Shown here: in pieces, positions 10,071-22,014 of the stretch
Numbering within the stretch: the stretch's first letter is position 1
Layout: each line of letters begins with the position of its first letter
DNA from: Zymoseptoria tritici IPO323
Taxonomy: Eukaryota; Ascomycota; Dothideomycetes; Mycosphaerellales; Mycosphaerellaceae
NCBI RefSeq assembly: GCF_000219625.1
Contig: NC_018206.1
Span: 1,116,001-1,180,000, forward strand
Direction of reading: 5' to 3'
DNA length: 64,000 bases
Position numbers and translations under genes: made by a program
The notes under the pieces: model-generated
What the model saw: the letters and a program-made list of their open reading frames with translations, nothing else
Told to the model about the DNA's origin: nothing
Databases searched by the model: none

Positions 10071-12010
10071 ATGGGTTACGATTATGCACTCGTGTAGGTG
10101 TACCTCTCACGCCTTATCCGGTCCAACCACACCTCCATGTCAGCCATACTGACCGACATACCACTCACAGGCATGTCACCTACACCATACCGCCGGCGAT
10201 CCTCCTCTCCCTCCTCTACTACCCCCTCAGCACCCGCCTCGACCTGTACAAAATCCTCTTCCTCATCACCATCGCCGTCACGTCCACCATTCCCTGGGAC
10301 AGCTATCTAATACGGAACAACATCTGGAGTTACCCGCCGAATGTCGTTCTCGGATACACCATTCACTCAATACCCGTCGAGGAGGTCTTCTTCTTTGTTA
10401 TCCAGACTTTCAACACCACCCTGCTATACCTGCTCCTGAGCAAGCCCGTGTTGAAAGAGACATATCTGGTATTCGAGAGCAAGAACAAGAGAGGGAGCGC
10501 ATGGAGGATTGCCAAGGTCACCGGCCAGATTGTGTTGGCCTTGGGAGTGAAGAGCAGTGTGGACTTCATCCGCGCGAACGATGAGAGGACATATCTCGGC
10601 TTGATACTGGTTTGGGCCCTGCCGTTCTTGCTTTTGTTGTGGAGTCTGGCATACCAACTCATCCTCGGATTGCCCTTGACATGCACGATTGTGCCCATCG
10701 CACTACCGACGCTATACCTTTGGATCGTGGATACCCTCGCGCTGAAGAGAGGAACATGGGTGATCGAAGCAGGGACAAAGACGGGGTTTGAATTATGGTC
10801 GGGTTTAGAGATTGAGGAGGCCATCTTCTTCCTCCTCACCAACACACTCATTGTGTTCGGGCTGATCGCATTCGACAACGCTATTGCGATCTTGAATTGC
10901 TTCCCGGCGCATTTCCCTCAAGTGCCAAGTTGGCCGTCGCCTGTCCTTCTGGTCCGAGCACTTCTCCTCCCTGCGCAAACGTACGACGACGATCGGATAT
11001 TGGGACTCCAACAAGCGGTTGCGCGACTGAAGGCCAAGTCCCGCTCGTTCTACCTCGCCAGCAGCACGTTCCAAGGTCGTCTCCGCATTGACCTGATCAT
11101 CCTCTACTCCTTCTGCAGGGTCGCCGACGATCTCATCGACAATGCACAATCAACGCAGGAAGCACGGGACTGGCTGAAGAAGCTGAAGATATACCTCGAC
11201 TTGTGTTACGGTGCAGCTACGAAGAACGCCCAGGGGCAGGTCATCGAAGCTCGGGATGTCAACCGCGGGCCGGCGACACTCTTCACCATGCAGAACTTTC
11301 CCGACGATGCGAAGTTGACACTCCTCTTACTGCCAACGAAGCTGCTCAACAAGCAGCCACTGTACGACCTCCTCAAGGGCTTCGAGATGGATCTGACCTT
11401 TTCCGACAAGAAGAGCGATGGACCGATCAAGTCGGAGGCCGACCTCGATCTGTATGGCGCGAGGGTGGCAGGGACGGTCGCAGAGCTTTGCAATCAGCTC
11501 GTGCTTCATCACAATGGCGGAAAGACGACGGAGGCACAGGCGAACCGACTCATGAAATCTGGACACAACATGGGCATTGCCTTACAATACACCAACATTG
11601 CTCGCGATCTCGGTGTTGATGCCAAACTCGGCCGATGCTACGTCCCTCCCGCATGGCTAAAGAAGGAGAAGCTCACCACAGAATCCTTCATCGACGGGCT
11701 GGTAAAGACAGTAGCTAACGCTGAACCCACGACACAAGACGATTTCTTCGCGAAGAAAGTAGCCGCGATACGGAACCAGCTCCTCGACCGCGCCTTTGCT
11801 TTTTATGAAGACAGTGTGAGTGCGATTGAGGACTTACCCAGAGAAGCCAGAGCGCCGATGCGAGTGGCTGTTGAGAGTTACATGCAGATAGGAAGAGAAT
11901 TGAGGATACCAGGATACCAAGTCAAAGCAGGACGAGCGACGGTGCCGAAATGGAAGAGGATATGGGTAGCGTGGAACGCGCTGAGAGGACCGAGAGCGAA
12001 GAGCATTTGA
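10071..12010 (+). CDS. carRA: Bifunctional lycopene cyclase / phytoene synthase
   Basis: Two exons: 10071..10093 and 10171..12010, with a 77-bp intron (GTAGGT donor, CTGAC branch, CACAG acceptor), encoding 620 residues. The start was chosen because splicing yields MGYDYALVHVTYTIPP, the N-terminus typical of this fungal family (N. crassa AL-2, Fusarium CarRA, about 600-615 residues); the longer unspliced frame does not. Residues 1 to about 240 are the membrane-embedded lycopene cyclase part, with PWDSYLIRNNIW and the repeated acidic motifs PVEE (76-79) and EIEE (221-224). Residues about 270-620 are the phytoene synthase part, with Mg-diphosphate motifs VADDLID (near 325-331) and NIARDLGVD (483-491). 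It makes phytoene from geranylgeranyl diphosphate and later cyclises lycopene ends. carB follows 240 bp downstream. Confidence 0.96.
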
Positions 12011-12250
12011 TATCCCACATATTGTTGCAGCATATAGCGTCGTAATGCAGTTGCGTGTACAGTCTCGAAATGTACCTACCTTACCCAGCGAGATCTATTC
12101 ATTTGACGATCATGACTTTGACATGTGAAAGTGGAGCTCCACAGGAAGCAGCTCCGCCCACCTCCGAACGTCAAACATCTCACCATCACCATCTTCCAAC
12201 ATGTACCGTCTTACACGACCTCACCTCCACCAAACTTTCTCCTCGCCTCA

Positions 12251-14164
12251 ATGGCGTCCTCCTCCTCTCCCAACCACGGTAAAAAAGCAATCGTAATCGG
12301 CGCCGGCGTAGGCGGAGTCTCAACCGCCGCCCGCCTCGCCGCCGCTGGCTTCTCCGTCACAGTCCTCGAAAAGAACTCCTTCACCGGCGGACGCTGCAGT
12401 CTCATCCACCACGATGGCTACCGCTTCGATCAAGGACCCTCTCTCCTCCTCCTACCACATCTCTTCCACGCCACATTCGCCGACTTGGGGACGACACTCG
12501 AGAAAGAGGGCGTACATTTATTGAAATGCGAACCGAATTACAACATACATTTTGGAGATGGAGAGAAGTTCACCCTCAGCACGGACTTGAGTGTGATGAA
12601 AGAGGAGATAGAAAAGTGGGAGGGAAAAGACGGATATGATCGATATCTTGCTTTCCTGCGGGAGAGTCATGCGCATTATGAATTGAGTGTGACGCATGTG
12701 TTGTTGAAGAACTTCACTTCGTTGCTGTCGATGTTGCGGATTAGTTTCTTGCAGCATTTGGTTGCGTTGCATCCGTTTGAGAGTATTTGGTCGAGAGCGA
12801 GTCGGTATTTCTGGACGGAGAGGTTGAGGAGGGTGTTTACGTTTGGGAGTATGTATATGGGTATGAGTCCGTTTGATGCGCCGGGGACGTATTCGTTGCT
12901 GCAGTACACGGAATTGGCGGAGGGGATTTGGTATCCGGTTGGAGGGTTTCATAAAGTGGTGGGGGCGTTGGTGGGGATTGCGGAGCGAATGGGAGCGGAG
13001 TTCAGACTGGAGACGGCGGTGAAGAGGATATGCGTTACAGCGGATGGGGCACGCGCGACGGGAGTGGAGTTGGAGAATGGAGAGGTTCTGGAGGCGGACG
13101 TGGTGGTGAACAACTCGGATCTGGTCTACGCATACAACCACCTCCTCCAACCTCAAGCCTACGCGGAGAGTCTCTCCGATCGACCCGGCAGCTGCAGCAG
13201 TATCAGCTTCTACTGGGCACTGGACAGAAAAGTCCCCGAACTCTCAGCGCACAACATCTTCCTCGCCGACGACTATCGCGAGTCCTTCGACAGCATCTTC
13301 AAGAAACACCTCATCCCCGACCAACCCTCCTTTTACGTCAACGTGCCCAGCCGCGTCGACTCCACCGCCGCTCCCGAGGGAAAAGACACCGTCGTCGTGC
13401 TCGTTCCCGTCGGCCACCTCACAGGCGAAGCCGCAGCATCCCACTTCTCCCAACCCGCCTCCTCACCCTCCAAGCCCAACGGAGGAACCATCAAGTCCGC
13501 CTCCCCCTCAACTCAGACCGGAATCCCTCCAACCCTTGATCAAGACTGGCCCGCCATGATCGCCCTCGCCCGCCAAACCATCATCAAAACCATCCACCAC
13601 CGCACAGGCGTCGACCTCCACCCCCTCATCATCCACGAACAGTCCAACGACCCGGTCACCTGGCGGAGCGCTTTCAATCTCGACAAAGGCGCCATCCTCG
13701 GCTTGTCGCATTCCTTTTTCAACGTCCTCTGTTTCCGCCCCAGCACCCGCGCACGACGAGCTGGACCACTAGACCCTCTCCTCAAGTACCTCAGCGTACC
13801 TGGACGCGTGCTGGAAGTCGTCATCGATGCGTTCCGGCCGGGGAAAGATGTCAAGGGATTGTACATGGTGGGCGCGAGTGCGCATCCGGGGACGGGGGTG
13901 CCGATTGTGTTGGCGGGGGGGAAGTTGGTTGCGGAGCAGGTTTGTGGGGATATGGGGGTTAGGGTGCCGTGGGTGGTGGAAGAGGGGAGGGGGAAGGGAA
14001 AGGAGGAGGTGAAGAAGTTGGATCGGATGGAGAAGCCGGAGACGTGGGTGAAGTGGGTGGGGATTTTGATTGCTCTGGGGATGGTCCCTTGGATTCTAGG
14101 GTGGGTGGTTGTGTTGTTTTTGGCGAAAGTAGAGGGGATTGAGGGGATTGAGGTTGGGTTGTAG
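12251..14164 (+). CDS. carB: Phytoene desaturase
   Basis: 637 codons, no intron. ATG 12251 is preferred over an upstream non-ATG extension because it places the FAD-binding fold at the N-terminus: AIVIGAGVGGVSTAARLAAA (about residues 13-32), followed by VLEKNSFTGGRC. Near the C-terminus GLYMVGASAHPGTGVPIVLA is the carotenoid oxidoreductase signature, and a last hydrophobic helix (WVGILIALGMVPWILGWVVV) anchors the protein in membrane. Fungal AL-1/CarB enzymes carry out several successive desaturations of phytoene toward lycopene or 3,4-didehydrolycopene. Residues about 400-425 are a Ser/Pro-rich insert. The protein is somewhat longer than N. crassa AL-1 (about 595). It lies head to tail after carRA, as in other ascomycete clusters. 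Confidence 0.96.
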   Translation: MASSSSPNHGKKAIVIGAGVGGVSTAARLAAAGFSVTVLEKNSFTGGRCSLIHHDGYRFDQGPSLLLLPHLFHATFADLGTTLEKEGVHLLKCEPNYNIHFGDGEKFTLSTDLSVMKEEIEKWEGKDGYDRYLAFLRESHAHYELSVTHVLLKNFTSLLSMLRISFLQHLVALHPFESIWSRASRYFWTERLRRVFTFGSMYMGMSPFDAPGTYSLLQYTELAEGIWYPVGGFHKVVGALVGIAERMGAEFRLETAVKRICVTADGARATGVELENGEVLEADVVVNNSDLVYAYNHLLQPQAYAESLSDRPGSCSSISFYWALDRKVPELSAHNIFLADDYRESFDSIFKKHLIPDQPSFYVNVPSRVDSTAAPEGKDTVVVLVPVGHLTGEAAASHFSQPASSPSKPNGGTIKSASPSTQTGIPPTLDQDWPAMIALARQTIIKTIHHRTGVDLHPLIIHEQSNDPVTWRSAFNLDKGAILGLSHSFFNVLCFRPSTRARRAGPLDPLLKYLSVPGRVLEVVIDAFRPGKDVKGLYMVGASAHPGTGVPIVLAGGKLVAEQVCGDMGVRVPWVVEEGRGKGKEEVKKLDRMEKPETWVKWVGILIALGMVPWILGWVVVLFLAKVEGIEGIEVGL

Positions 14165-16624
14165 ATTGTGTATGGTTGTGGTGGAGACTTGTATGGCTGC
14201 TCCATGTGCTGGGGAAGAACTGCATGCTGGATATGTTGGATATACTGAACAGACTTTCTCGAAATCCAACGCAATTTACCAACAACAAGAACACTGCGAG
14301 TGGACTCTGAACTGCTCCGAGGCTTTGCATACGCACGAGGCTACATGATGGTCCAATGCACTGTTGTAAGGTATGCTCGGCGGACGTGGACGATGACAAC
14401 CCTAACCCTAAGGATACGACATCTCACCACGAATATGACCAGACCGCATCTCGCCTGAACACGAATGCGTCGACTTCTGTCACTCCATCCACTACCCCTC
14501 TCTCGCAAGCTACCCATGTCCTCTCGCAAGGGCAAGCAGGGGCAAGCTCTAGCTCTGTGCAGCTCTGTGCAGCTCTCTGTGTTTTGGGTCACGCGAGCAG
14601 GAAAGAGGGCGCGTATACAGTCGTACCTCGAAGTCTACTTTGAAGATCGACGAGCGGAGAGGAAGAGCAAGAGCTTTTTGTGGGAAATGCTTTTCTTTCT
14701 CCTTGTAGAAGGACTTGCTACAGTATTTGTTGATAGTTGATACCCACCACCACCTCTCTACCATCTCCATCCCACTCACTCTGCAATCGCGAGCGCCTCC
14801 TCCAACAAAAAGTGACCAAAACCTCAACATGCGGTGTGCGTATGTGCGGCGTACATACAGTACTCCGATCGTCGACTCCCTGGTCAATACTTCTAATCGT
14901 GCGGAGAAACACGCAATACGTGGATCCTACTTGGCGTGCGGAGAAAGAGAGGCAGTGTAAGTAGTCTACAGCGGATCCTTGTTGCTGAATGGGATGAACC
15001 ATTGGGTGGTTCCACTGCGAGCGCAAGGATAGCTTGTCGAGAAGTGATGTGCTGAGTTGTGGTCACACGCACGGTTAGTTCACGGTTTGTGCGATGGTCG
15101 TGCGATGGTCGTGCGATGGAGCTGGCTGGACTCTAGTATCGGATCGGATGAGGAGGTCATTGCGCCTTACGAGCTCTTCTACTTCAGACAGCTGTCAAGT
15201 CCCGCGGAGGTGTGCTCATCTCAGATGTTGGAGGAAACGGCAAAGCAATAATAAGATGCAGCAGGCTACGTGGGTGTCGAAAGAAGAAAGGAAGATGTGG
15301 CTGGAGAATCACACGGACCGCAGTCCGCACATCGAAAGATCCCAGCCGATGGATCACAAGGATCGCAGGGATCACCGTTTTTTGCGACAGAAGGTGCTGA
15401 CTTCACTCGTCTTGCAGCGAAGTTCGCCCGAATCGAATCGAATCGGGGGCGGCTCTCGTCAACGGACACAACGCCGCAAGATTTCACCAATGTCGAAGAG
15501 AAAATGCTTGACGGGTCTTGTTGCTCCGCGGGGCGTTTGCAGGTTGCGACTACCCAAAGCGTGTAGGAATTGTGGATTCTAGGTTAGGTAGCAAGCGTTG
15601 GTTGGTAAGGTGATGCACAGAGTCTCACATCTGCACAGCGAGCGGGCGGTAGGCGGTAAGGTAATTGATTAATCTCATTCAGCGGGCGGCTCGGCTGCAG
15701 TTGCGTAGTGTGTATGTGTGATATTGAATGCCACGCATGTGCTTCTGATACACGGGCCCCTCACACTTTTCGTGTGTCCCGCCTCTGCCATATTGTCATC
15801 AACAGCGAAAAAGTGCTTCTCGCGCGTTCAACCGTCCAAGACAAGCATTTTTTCTCCTGAGATCCCGCTAGATCTCCGGCAGCGCCGGCGATCTCATGTC
15901 GGTGCGGTGTGTGGAAGTTCGATGAGGAATTTAAGCTTTTCAGAGTTCAGTAGCTTGGTTGCGCCACAAGGAAGGAAGGTGTGACGGCATCATTGATCAT
16001 CTGCTCACACCATGGACGGCATGGACGGGATCATCACAGCGGACGAGGATCTGGCAATCGACCGCTGCAAGTCTGTCGGTCCGAGTCGCTCCATGTAAGA
16101 TGCTGCAGAGTATGGACAACACGACACGAGGGTGGAGAACAGCACATGTATTACGACTTGAGTGCGGCATGGTTGAAAGACCTCCCCGCACGGTCACAAC
16201 AAAATGGGTTGTCAATGGATGATCACAACGGCCTTCGGCGGAACGACCACCGATCCTAGGTAAGGCCTGATGAACCGCACGATCCGGATCAGCTCATCAT
16301 CACAGCAAGACCGCCGACTTCCCATACGATCCGGACTCGCCTACCGCAATCGTAGTCTTAGGTCGAGGTTTAATCACAATAAGGTAATCCAAGCAATGTG
16401 CGACGTCATGCCCTATCGAGCTCATCGATGTTTGTCAGATGGTCGGGTGCATCTCATTCTCACTCGCTCAAAAGCAGCTGACCGTCCACCCCCTCGCTTC
16501 ATCTCTTCTTCCACCTTGCTTCCATCTTCCATTTGACGTGCTTTTCTCACCCAACTTCCTCCTCCGCCTCCAGACAAGAGTCGCCTCTGTTCATCCCACG
16601 AACAACGACAACAACAACATCGCA
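14165..16624. other. Intergenic region between carB and the opsin, no supported gene
   Basis: About 2.5 kb. No open frame on either strand has a recognisable domain. It includes a short AACCCTAACCCTA stretch (14399-14411), a 12-bp AGCTCTGTGC-type repeat near 14555, an 11-bp tandem repeat (15089-15120) and GAATC repeats near 15430. The last 150 bases before the opsin ATG are C/T-rich, as expected for a strong promoter and leader. Confidence 0.5.
15089..15120. repeat. 11-bp tandem repeat
   Basis: GTGCGATGGTC repeated almost three times. Confidence 0.85.
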
Positions 16625-17774
16625 ATGGCCGGCAACCAAGCTCTCCAAGTCAATGGTATGCCATCGCCTGATTCCACCGCCCCAACAGCCTCTCGCAGCA
16701 ATACTGACATTTCTCTTCTCTCCCAGACTACCGCGTCAGCGGCGAGCCCAACCCTCCCGACATTGGCATCACTGTCCGCGGTTCCGACTGGTACTGGGCC
16801 GTCTGCGCCATCATGACCGTAGCCACCTTCGCCTTTGTCGGCCTCTCCATCACCAAGCCCCGCCAGGACCGCATTTTCCACTACATCACCGCCTCCGTCA
16901 CCATGGTCGCCGCCATCGCCTACTTCTCCATGGCCGCTCACTTGGGCTGGACCGAAATCGACGTCGAGTTTGTCCGCAGCGATCCCCGCGTGGCGGGTCT
17001 CACCCGTGAGATCTTCTACGTCCGCTACATCGATTGGTTCATCACGACTCCTCTGCTCCTCATCGATCTGATGCTCACGGCTGCCATGCCGTGGCCCACG
17101 ACCCTCTTCGTTGTTCTTGTCGACGAGGTCATGATCATTACTGGACTTGTTGGCGCGCTTGTCTCGTCGAGCTACAAGTGGGGATACTTCACTTTCGGCT
17201 GTGTCGCGCTCGTCTACATTGTCTACGTCCTCGTGTGGGAGGCCCGCAAGTGAGTGGCATTGAAAGCAGAAAGCAGGCAAACCATGCTCCGAGCATGCAT
17301 TGTCTTGCTCTGCGCAAATACCTCAACTGCACACACTTTTACTGACATACACTCCCAGGCACGCCAACGGTGTTTCCTCCGACGCCGGCAAGGCTTTCCT
17401 CTACTGCGGTACCCTGACCGCCTTCCTCTGGACGCTCTACCCCATCGCCTGGGGTGTCGCCGAGGGTGGCAACATCATCGCTCCCGACTCCGAGGCCGTC
17501 TTTTACGGTATCCTCGACGTTCTCGCCAAGCCCGTCTTCGGTGCTCTGCTCATCTGGGGGTGAGTCTCTCTCTCCCACCACTTCACTCTCCACCGCATAC
17601 TAATCTCCTTACAGCCACCGCAACATCTCCCCAGCTCAGCTCGGCCTCACCATCCGCGACTACAACGGCACCGACGCCGTCATCCACGAGAAGCGCACCG
17701 GTGTCGCTAACGGCAACACTTCCAACGTCACGCACGAGAACGCCGCTGCCAACGACTATGGCACTTCCGTTTAA
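16625..17774 (+). CDS. carO: Microbial rhodopsin, CarO-type proton pump
   Basis: Four exons (16625..16655, 16727..17249, 17359..17559, 17615..17774) encode 304 residues. All three introns have GT..AG ends and keep the frame. It is a seven-helix retinal protein. K242 in GILDVLAKPVFG is the retinal Schiff-base lysine. D113 (RYIDWFITTPLL) and D124 (LLLIDL) occupy the bacteriorhodopsin D85 and D96 positions with the same 11-residue spacing; D238 matches D212, and E220 and E230 match E194 and E204. The full acceptor/donor/release set predicts an outward light-driven proton pump, like CarO of Fusarium or the Leptosphaeria rhodopsin, and not a sensory NOP-1-like form. Retinal would come from CarX in the same cluster. 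It should lie in the plasma membrane. Confidence 0.96.
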
Positions 17775-18424
17775 GCGACTGCTTGTGAGGGCATGTTGAT
17801 TGAAAGAACGAAGTGGAAGAAGGGATGAGAAAAGAAGGCAGGCATACTACTGGGCGCTTTTTCGTGCTTCAAACGAGATATCCCTTGCGTTTATTTTGCG
17901 TTTGTCAAAGATCATGAGTCACGGCTTTGTAACTTTTTTCTTCTTGTTATCATACTACTTAATTCATGATTGAGAATTAATCACTCCTCCACCATTCCCT
18001 CGCCTGATTAGCACCTTGAGTCCGTGTCGTCGCTGCTGACCTTCTTCGCATGCGTTGTTACCGTGAGCCTTGCTTGTGCTCCTGCATCTCGCAAGATGGC
18101 TGACTTTTGTCGAATAGAAACGAGCATAGCGAAAGGCAGAATGCAGCGCACATTCGCATGTCGCTTTTCGAGGCAGTGTTGGGCAGAATATACGACTGTC
18201 GTCATCTTTGAGGAGAACCATGATGCCGATTGCCGAAGAGCTTCATCCCTGACTCCTGACACCCCATGTCCACCATGATGTATGGAGCGATACGGATCGA
18301 CAACCTTGTCAGGATACCGAGAGCTCCGGTCTGGAGTACAGAGATGGCCCCGGAGAGGACTTGCCATGGTGCGACGATTCGAAGGTCACTACTGTTCTCA
18401 TCTTCAGCCCAGTGATCGGTCGAG
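17775..18424. other. Intergenic region, opsin 3' flank
   Basis: The 3' end of the opsin transcript lies here, with T-rich stretches near 17890-17960. I see no gene or repeat. Confidence 0.5.
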
Positions 18425-20228
18425 ATGGACTACATCTCGCACAAGCTCAGCCACCAGCCCGAGGACATCCACGAACCGGTATGAACAAGACGTCCGTACA
18501 TCGGCCCCGCCACTGAACCACTTCGTCTACAGATCCTCGTCGACGCCGACAGCCCCACTCGATCACTAACCTGGCAAGAATACGCCTCAGCAGTCAAACG
18601 AATCGCCGTCGGTCTCAAAACAGCTGGTCTTCGACACCTCGACTGCGTCTGTCTCCTCAGCCGGAATGACATTTACTACTGGATCCTCGGCGACGGCGTC
18701 GCAGCAGCAGGAGGAATAATCTGTCCCATCGCCTCCTTCGCCAAAGTTGACGAAATCGTGCGACAACTCCAAACGGTCGATGCGAAATGGATCTTCGTCG
18801 AACCAGACTTGCTCGAGACCACGACCACCGCAGCGTCCAAAGCGGGTATCCCTCCTTCTCACATCTTCCTCTTCGATGCACAGATTCCGGCACCAGCGGA
18901 TTTCAACCAGGACCTCACACTCTCCCACCTCCTCACCTCCGACCTCGCCGCCTGGCATCCTCCCTCTCAAGATTCCACCTCCTCCCTCCAGGAACCCTGC
19001 GTCCTCCTCTTCTCCAGCGGCACAACCGGCCACGCCAAAGCCGTCTCCCTCTCCCAAAGCGCTCTGATCGCCCGCTTCAACCTGCACTTCAAACACGGCC
19101 AGCACTTCCCTCCTGGAGAGCGGACACTCCACTACATCGCCCAGCAACACGCCAGTTCGCAAAGCGTACACAACTACGCCACTACAGGCGCGGCTCAACT
19201 GTACATCACCAGAAAACAAGACGCATCCTCAATCATTCACCTCATCCAAGCGTACGCGATCACTCGGATCATGGTGCACCCTCAAATGCTCGAGGAGATG
19301 CCCGTCGTGTTGAGGCATGGTGGTGGAGATAGAGAGATGCTGAAGTCCTTGCGTTCGGTGGCGTCTGGTGGAGGAATCGCTCGACCGCAAGCTTTAAAAG
19401 AGTTTCAAGATCTACTACAAGATCCGGACGCACACGTCTCCTCCGCCTGGGGCGCCACAGAAATCGGCTTCTCACCCGCAAGTTCAAAGTCTCAGCCAGC
19501 AATGGAAGGCTACGTCGGAATCGTGCCTCCTCCGTCCGTAGGCGAGATCATGTACGCCCTCCTTGCCGTCCCATCCTCAACACCGAACTAACACTGAGTC
19601 CAGTATCATCGACCCAGAAACCCACGCCCCCCTCCCACCCCCCACCACGGGTGAAATTGCCGTCCGCGGCCCCACCCTCTTCAGCCACTACACCTCCTCC
19701 CCCTCCACCACCTCCTCCGCATTCATCACCAATTCCCTCGGAACATACTTCCGCACCGGCGACGCAGGCCACCTCTCCCCGACATCTCCACCCCACCTCG
19801 CCGTCACAGGGCGGTATAAAGCCGTCTTCCGCGTCGGAACGGAGGACGTGATGCCGGAGGAAGTCGAGTCTGTGATCAAGCAACTCCCGGGGGTGAAGGA
19901 TGTTGTGGTGACGAGTACGCCGGGGAGGAGGAGCGGGGGGTTGGAGGCGATGGCGTATGTGGTTGAGCAGGAGAGGGGGGTTTTGAGGGCAGAGGAAGTG
20001 GTGAGCTGGGTTGCGGAGAGGTTGGCGGGACACAAGGCGCCGACGGGAGGGGTGGTTTTTGTGGAGAGGATTCCGAGGAATGGGGTTGGGAAGTGCGTGA
20101 GGGGGGAGTTGGAGGGTGCGGTGGGGTTGGAGGGGTCGAGGGGGTTTATGACTGTGAGGGAAGAAGGCGGGGTTGTTTCTGTGGAGGAGGAGAAGCGAGT
20201 CGAAGAGAGATTGAGTCGGACGAACTGA
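18425..20228 (+). CDS. AMP-dependent acyl/aryl-CoA ligase-like enzyme
   Basis: Proposed exons 18425..18478, 18533..19551 and 19604..20228 give 565 residues. The introns are 54 bp (GTATGA..CTACAG) and 52 bp (GTACGC..CTAAC..CCAG); the second acceptor joins the two large frames in phase. Adenylate-forming motifs are in order: LLFSSGTTGHAKAVSLSQ (A3, about residue 178, with the usual Pro before Lys replaced), SAWGATEIG (A5), YFRTGD (A7, near 408), GRYKAVFRVGTEDVMPEEVE (A8) and PRNGVGKC (A10, catalytic Lys near 521). The family activates a carboxylic acid with ATP and usually transfers it to CoA; the substrate is unknown. It is close to 4-coumarate-CoA-ligase-like fungal proteins (about 550 residues), but the N-terminus is short, so an upstream exon may be missing from the model. 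It carries no peroxisomal SKL. Confidence 0.8.
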
Positions 20229-20313
20229 TATCGTGGATGAGTCTATCACAGTCTATTACAGTCGTCTAAAAGGGGACAGTCGATATTCTGCCCTTAAAGC
20301 TTCACTTCCCGCC

Positions 20314-20547
20314 CTACCTCCGATAGTAAGCATAAACCACATCTACCGCCGCCTTAGCCGTGTCCTCCTGCGCCTAACTCGTCGCCGCCCCGATATGCGG
20401 CGTACTCACCACTCTCGGATGGCTCCAAAGCCGCTCATACCGCTCCTTACTAGGCGATTGCTCTTCATAACAATCCAGCCCAGCACCCCAAATCAGACCC
20501 TCCTCCAACGCCGTCGCAAGGTCCTCTTCATTCACATGCTCCATGGG
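20314..20547 (-). pseudogene. D-isomer 2-hydroxyacid dehydrogenase, C-terminal relic
   Basis: Reading the minus strand gives NEEDLATALEEGLIWGAGLD, then SHPRVVSTPHIGAATS followed by a TAG and AQEDTAKAAVDVVYAYY. This is the end of the NAD-binding domain and the catalytic His region of the 2-hydroxyacid dehydrogenase/phosphoglycerate dehydrogenase family. The TAG replaces a likely CAG, and upstream (higher coordinates) the rest of the domain cannot be followed in any frame. It is a truncated, non-functional remnant converging on the AMP-ligase gene. Confidence 0.75.
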
Positions 20548-22014
20548 GTTGTCCGATGGATCTGCCGAGTCCCAGAGTACATTGGCACATTCACTGCCTC
20601 CCGCTCAAGCGCTCGAAGAGACTATGCGGGTTCCGATATTGCGGAGCATGATCATGCGGACGATGGAGTCGATATGCACCATGGCGGAGGCATAGAGACG
20701 ACGAGCTCAGGTAAATTTCCATCATTGTCTTCGCTGAACGAAGAGGACGGAGGTGTTTTCCTCGACGCATGTATCCGAAGGTTGTTGTGTTTGTTCATGC
20801 CTGAGGCCAGAAATGCTTAGTCATGCTCTCCGAGATGGAACCTATGTTCCGAATTCCTTCTTCCTTCTCTTGACTCGAAGGACAATCGTTCAACCACGTC
20901 TTTGGACCATACTATCTCGGACTATTCATGCAGCCCAGCAAAGAATCCACAGGACTAATGCGTCAGTGTCTCGAAATACATGGCACAAGACCGACGACTT
21001 GGAAGCCGCCGAGTGACCCAAGTCACGCAGCTCGAATCTTGGACAACAGCTCGGTCGGAGGGAGAGAGAGTGATCTGGACGAGACAGGCGGGTTAACATG
21101 GCGGGAAGCGCGATGTTGTCGCATGTCATTGTCGTCCTAGGATTGACGATGAGGTCAAAGTGCTGAGAGGATGGAATAGTCGACAAATGCCATGGCGTCC
21201 AAGACAGATGCGGCTTCTTGTTGGGTCGTACATCTTCCCGTTCGCACTCGCTGCAGAGCACGCATGAAGTTCGTCATTATCGACGAGTCCAAAAGATGGC
21301 GAGAGTCATATGCCGATACATACCGCACTGCGGCTCCTGGAAGTTGAACGCGAACGTCTCCGCCAATGCACGGACGAGATCTGCAGGTACAATACACTAC
21401 ATTGCGACCATTCTGGCACGCAAAACTTCTCGAGAATCGTCCGCAGCCAAGCCGATGGACTTCAAATGCCCTACGTTACACGAATTTGGGCAGGATCCAT
21501 CCAACCCCTTGCTTCAAGGCCCACTTGTTGTGCAATCGAACTGGACCGCGAGGCAAGGGAGTGCTTCCTTGGGTGATATCCCACTGCCCCCGGGCCGCTT
21601 GCAGCGGTCGTCAGGTACTCGGCCCACCGGGCGCGTCAACAACTGCCAATAAGGATCACTCGAATGCCGGGCGTTACACGAGCACTGGAATTCGGTCATG
21701 ACGGCTTCAAACCCCTTGCCTCAACTGTGCAAGGCCCACTCGTCGTGGGATCGACCATGCACAGCTCGGCTAACAGAAAAATCCTGAGTGGCCCACCAAA
21801 TGCACGTATCCGAAGTCCACTTCACCATGGAAAGCACATTTATGCGCACCTGCGCTTGCAAGAGCGTCGCCAAATGTTATTAAAGCTGCGTCGAGTCCTC
21901 TGACGAGGGTGGTCGCTCTGCCTGTCACATCGCAACGAGGCGTCTTTGCCAACGAACTCCTGATTCCGTTCTCTTTCCCCGCCTCCGCCTCGTTTCCGTA
22001 AACAGCCCCCTGTC
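20548..22014. other. Intergenic region with an old duplication, no supported gene
   Basis: About 1.5 kb without a convincing reading frame. It may contain further decayed parts of the dehydrogenase gene. An imperfect direct duplication lies at about 21,455-21,770. The final 100 bases form the leader of the F-box gene. Confidence 0.45.
21455..21770. repeat. Imperfect tandem duplication, about 200-bp period
   Basis: Two segments (starting near 21,460 and 21,660) share ordered phrases: GTTACACGA, then CCCCTTGC, then AAGGCCCACT followed by GTCGTGG or GTTGTGC, then ATCGA. Many substitutions and small indels separate them. Confidence 0.55.

Noticed and set aside
12125..12250. N-terminal extension of carB
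   Set aside because: The frame starts at a non-ATG codon and adds no conserved sequence; ATG 12251 fits the FAD-binding start.
14399..14411. AACCCTAACCCTA, interstitial telomere repeat
   Set aside because: Only two units, no array and no other subtelomeric feature nearby.
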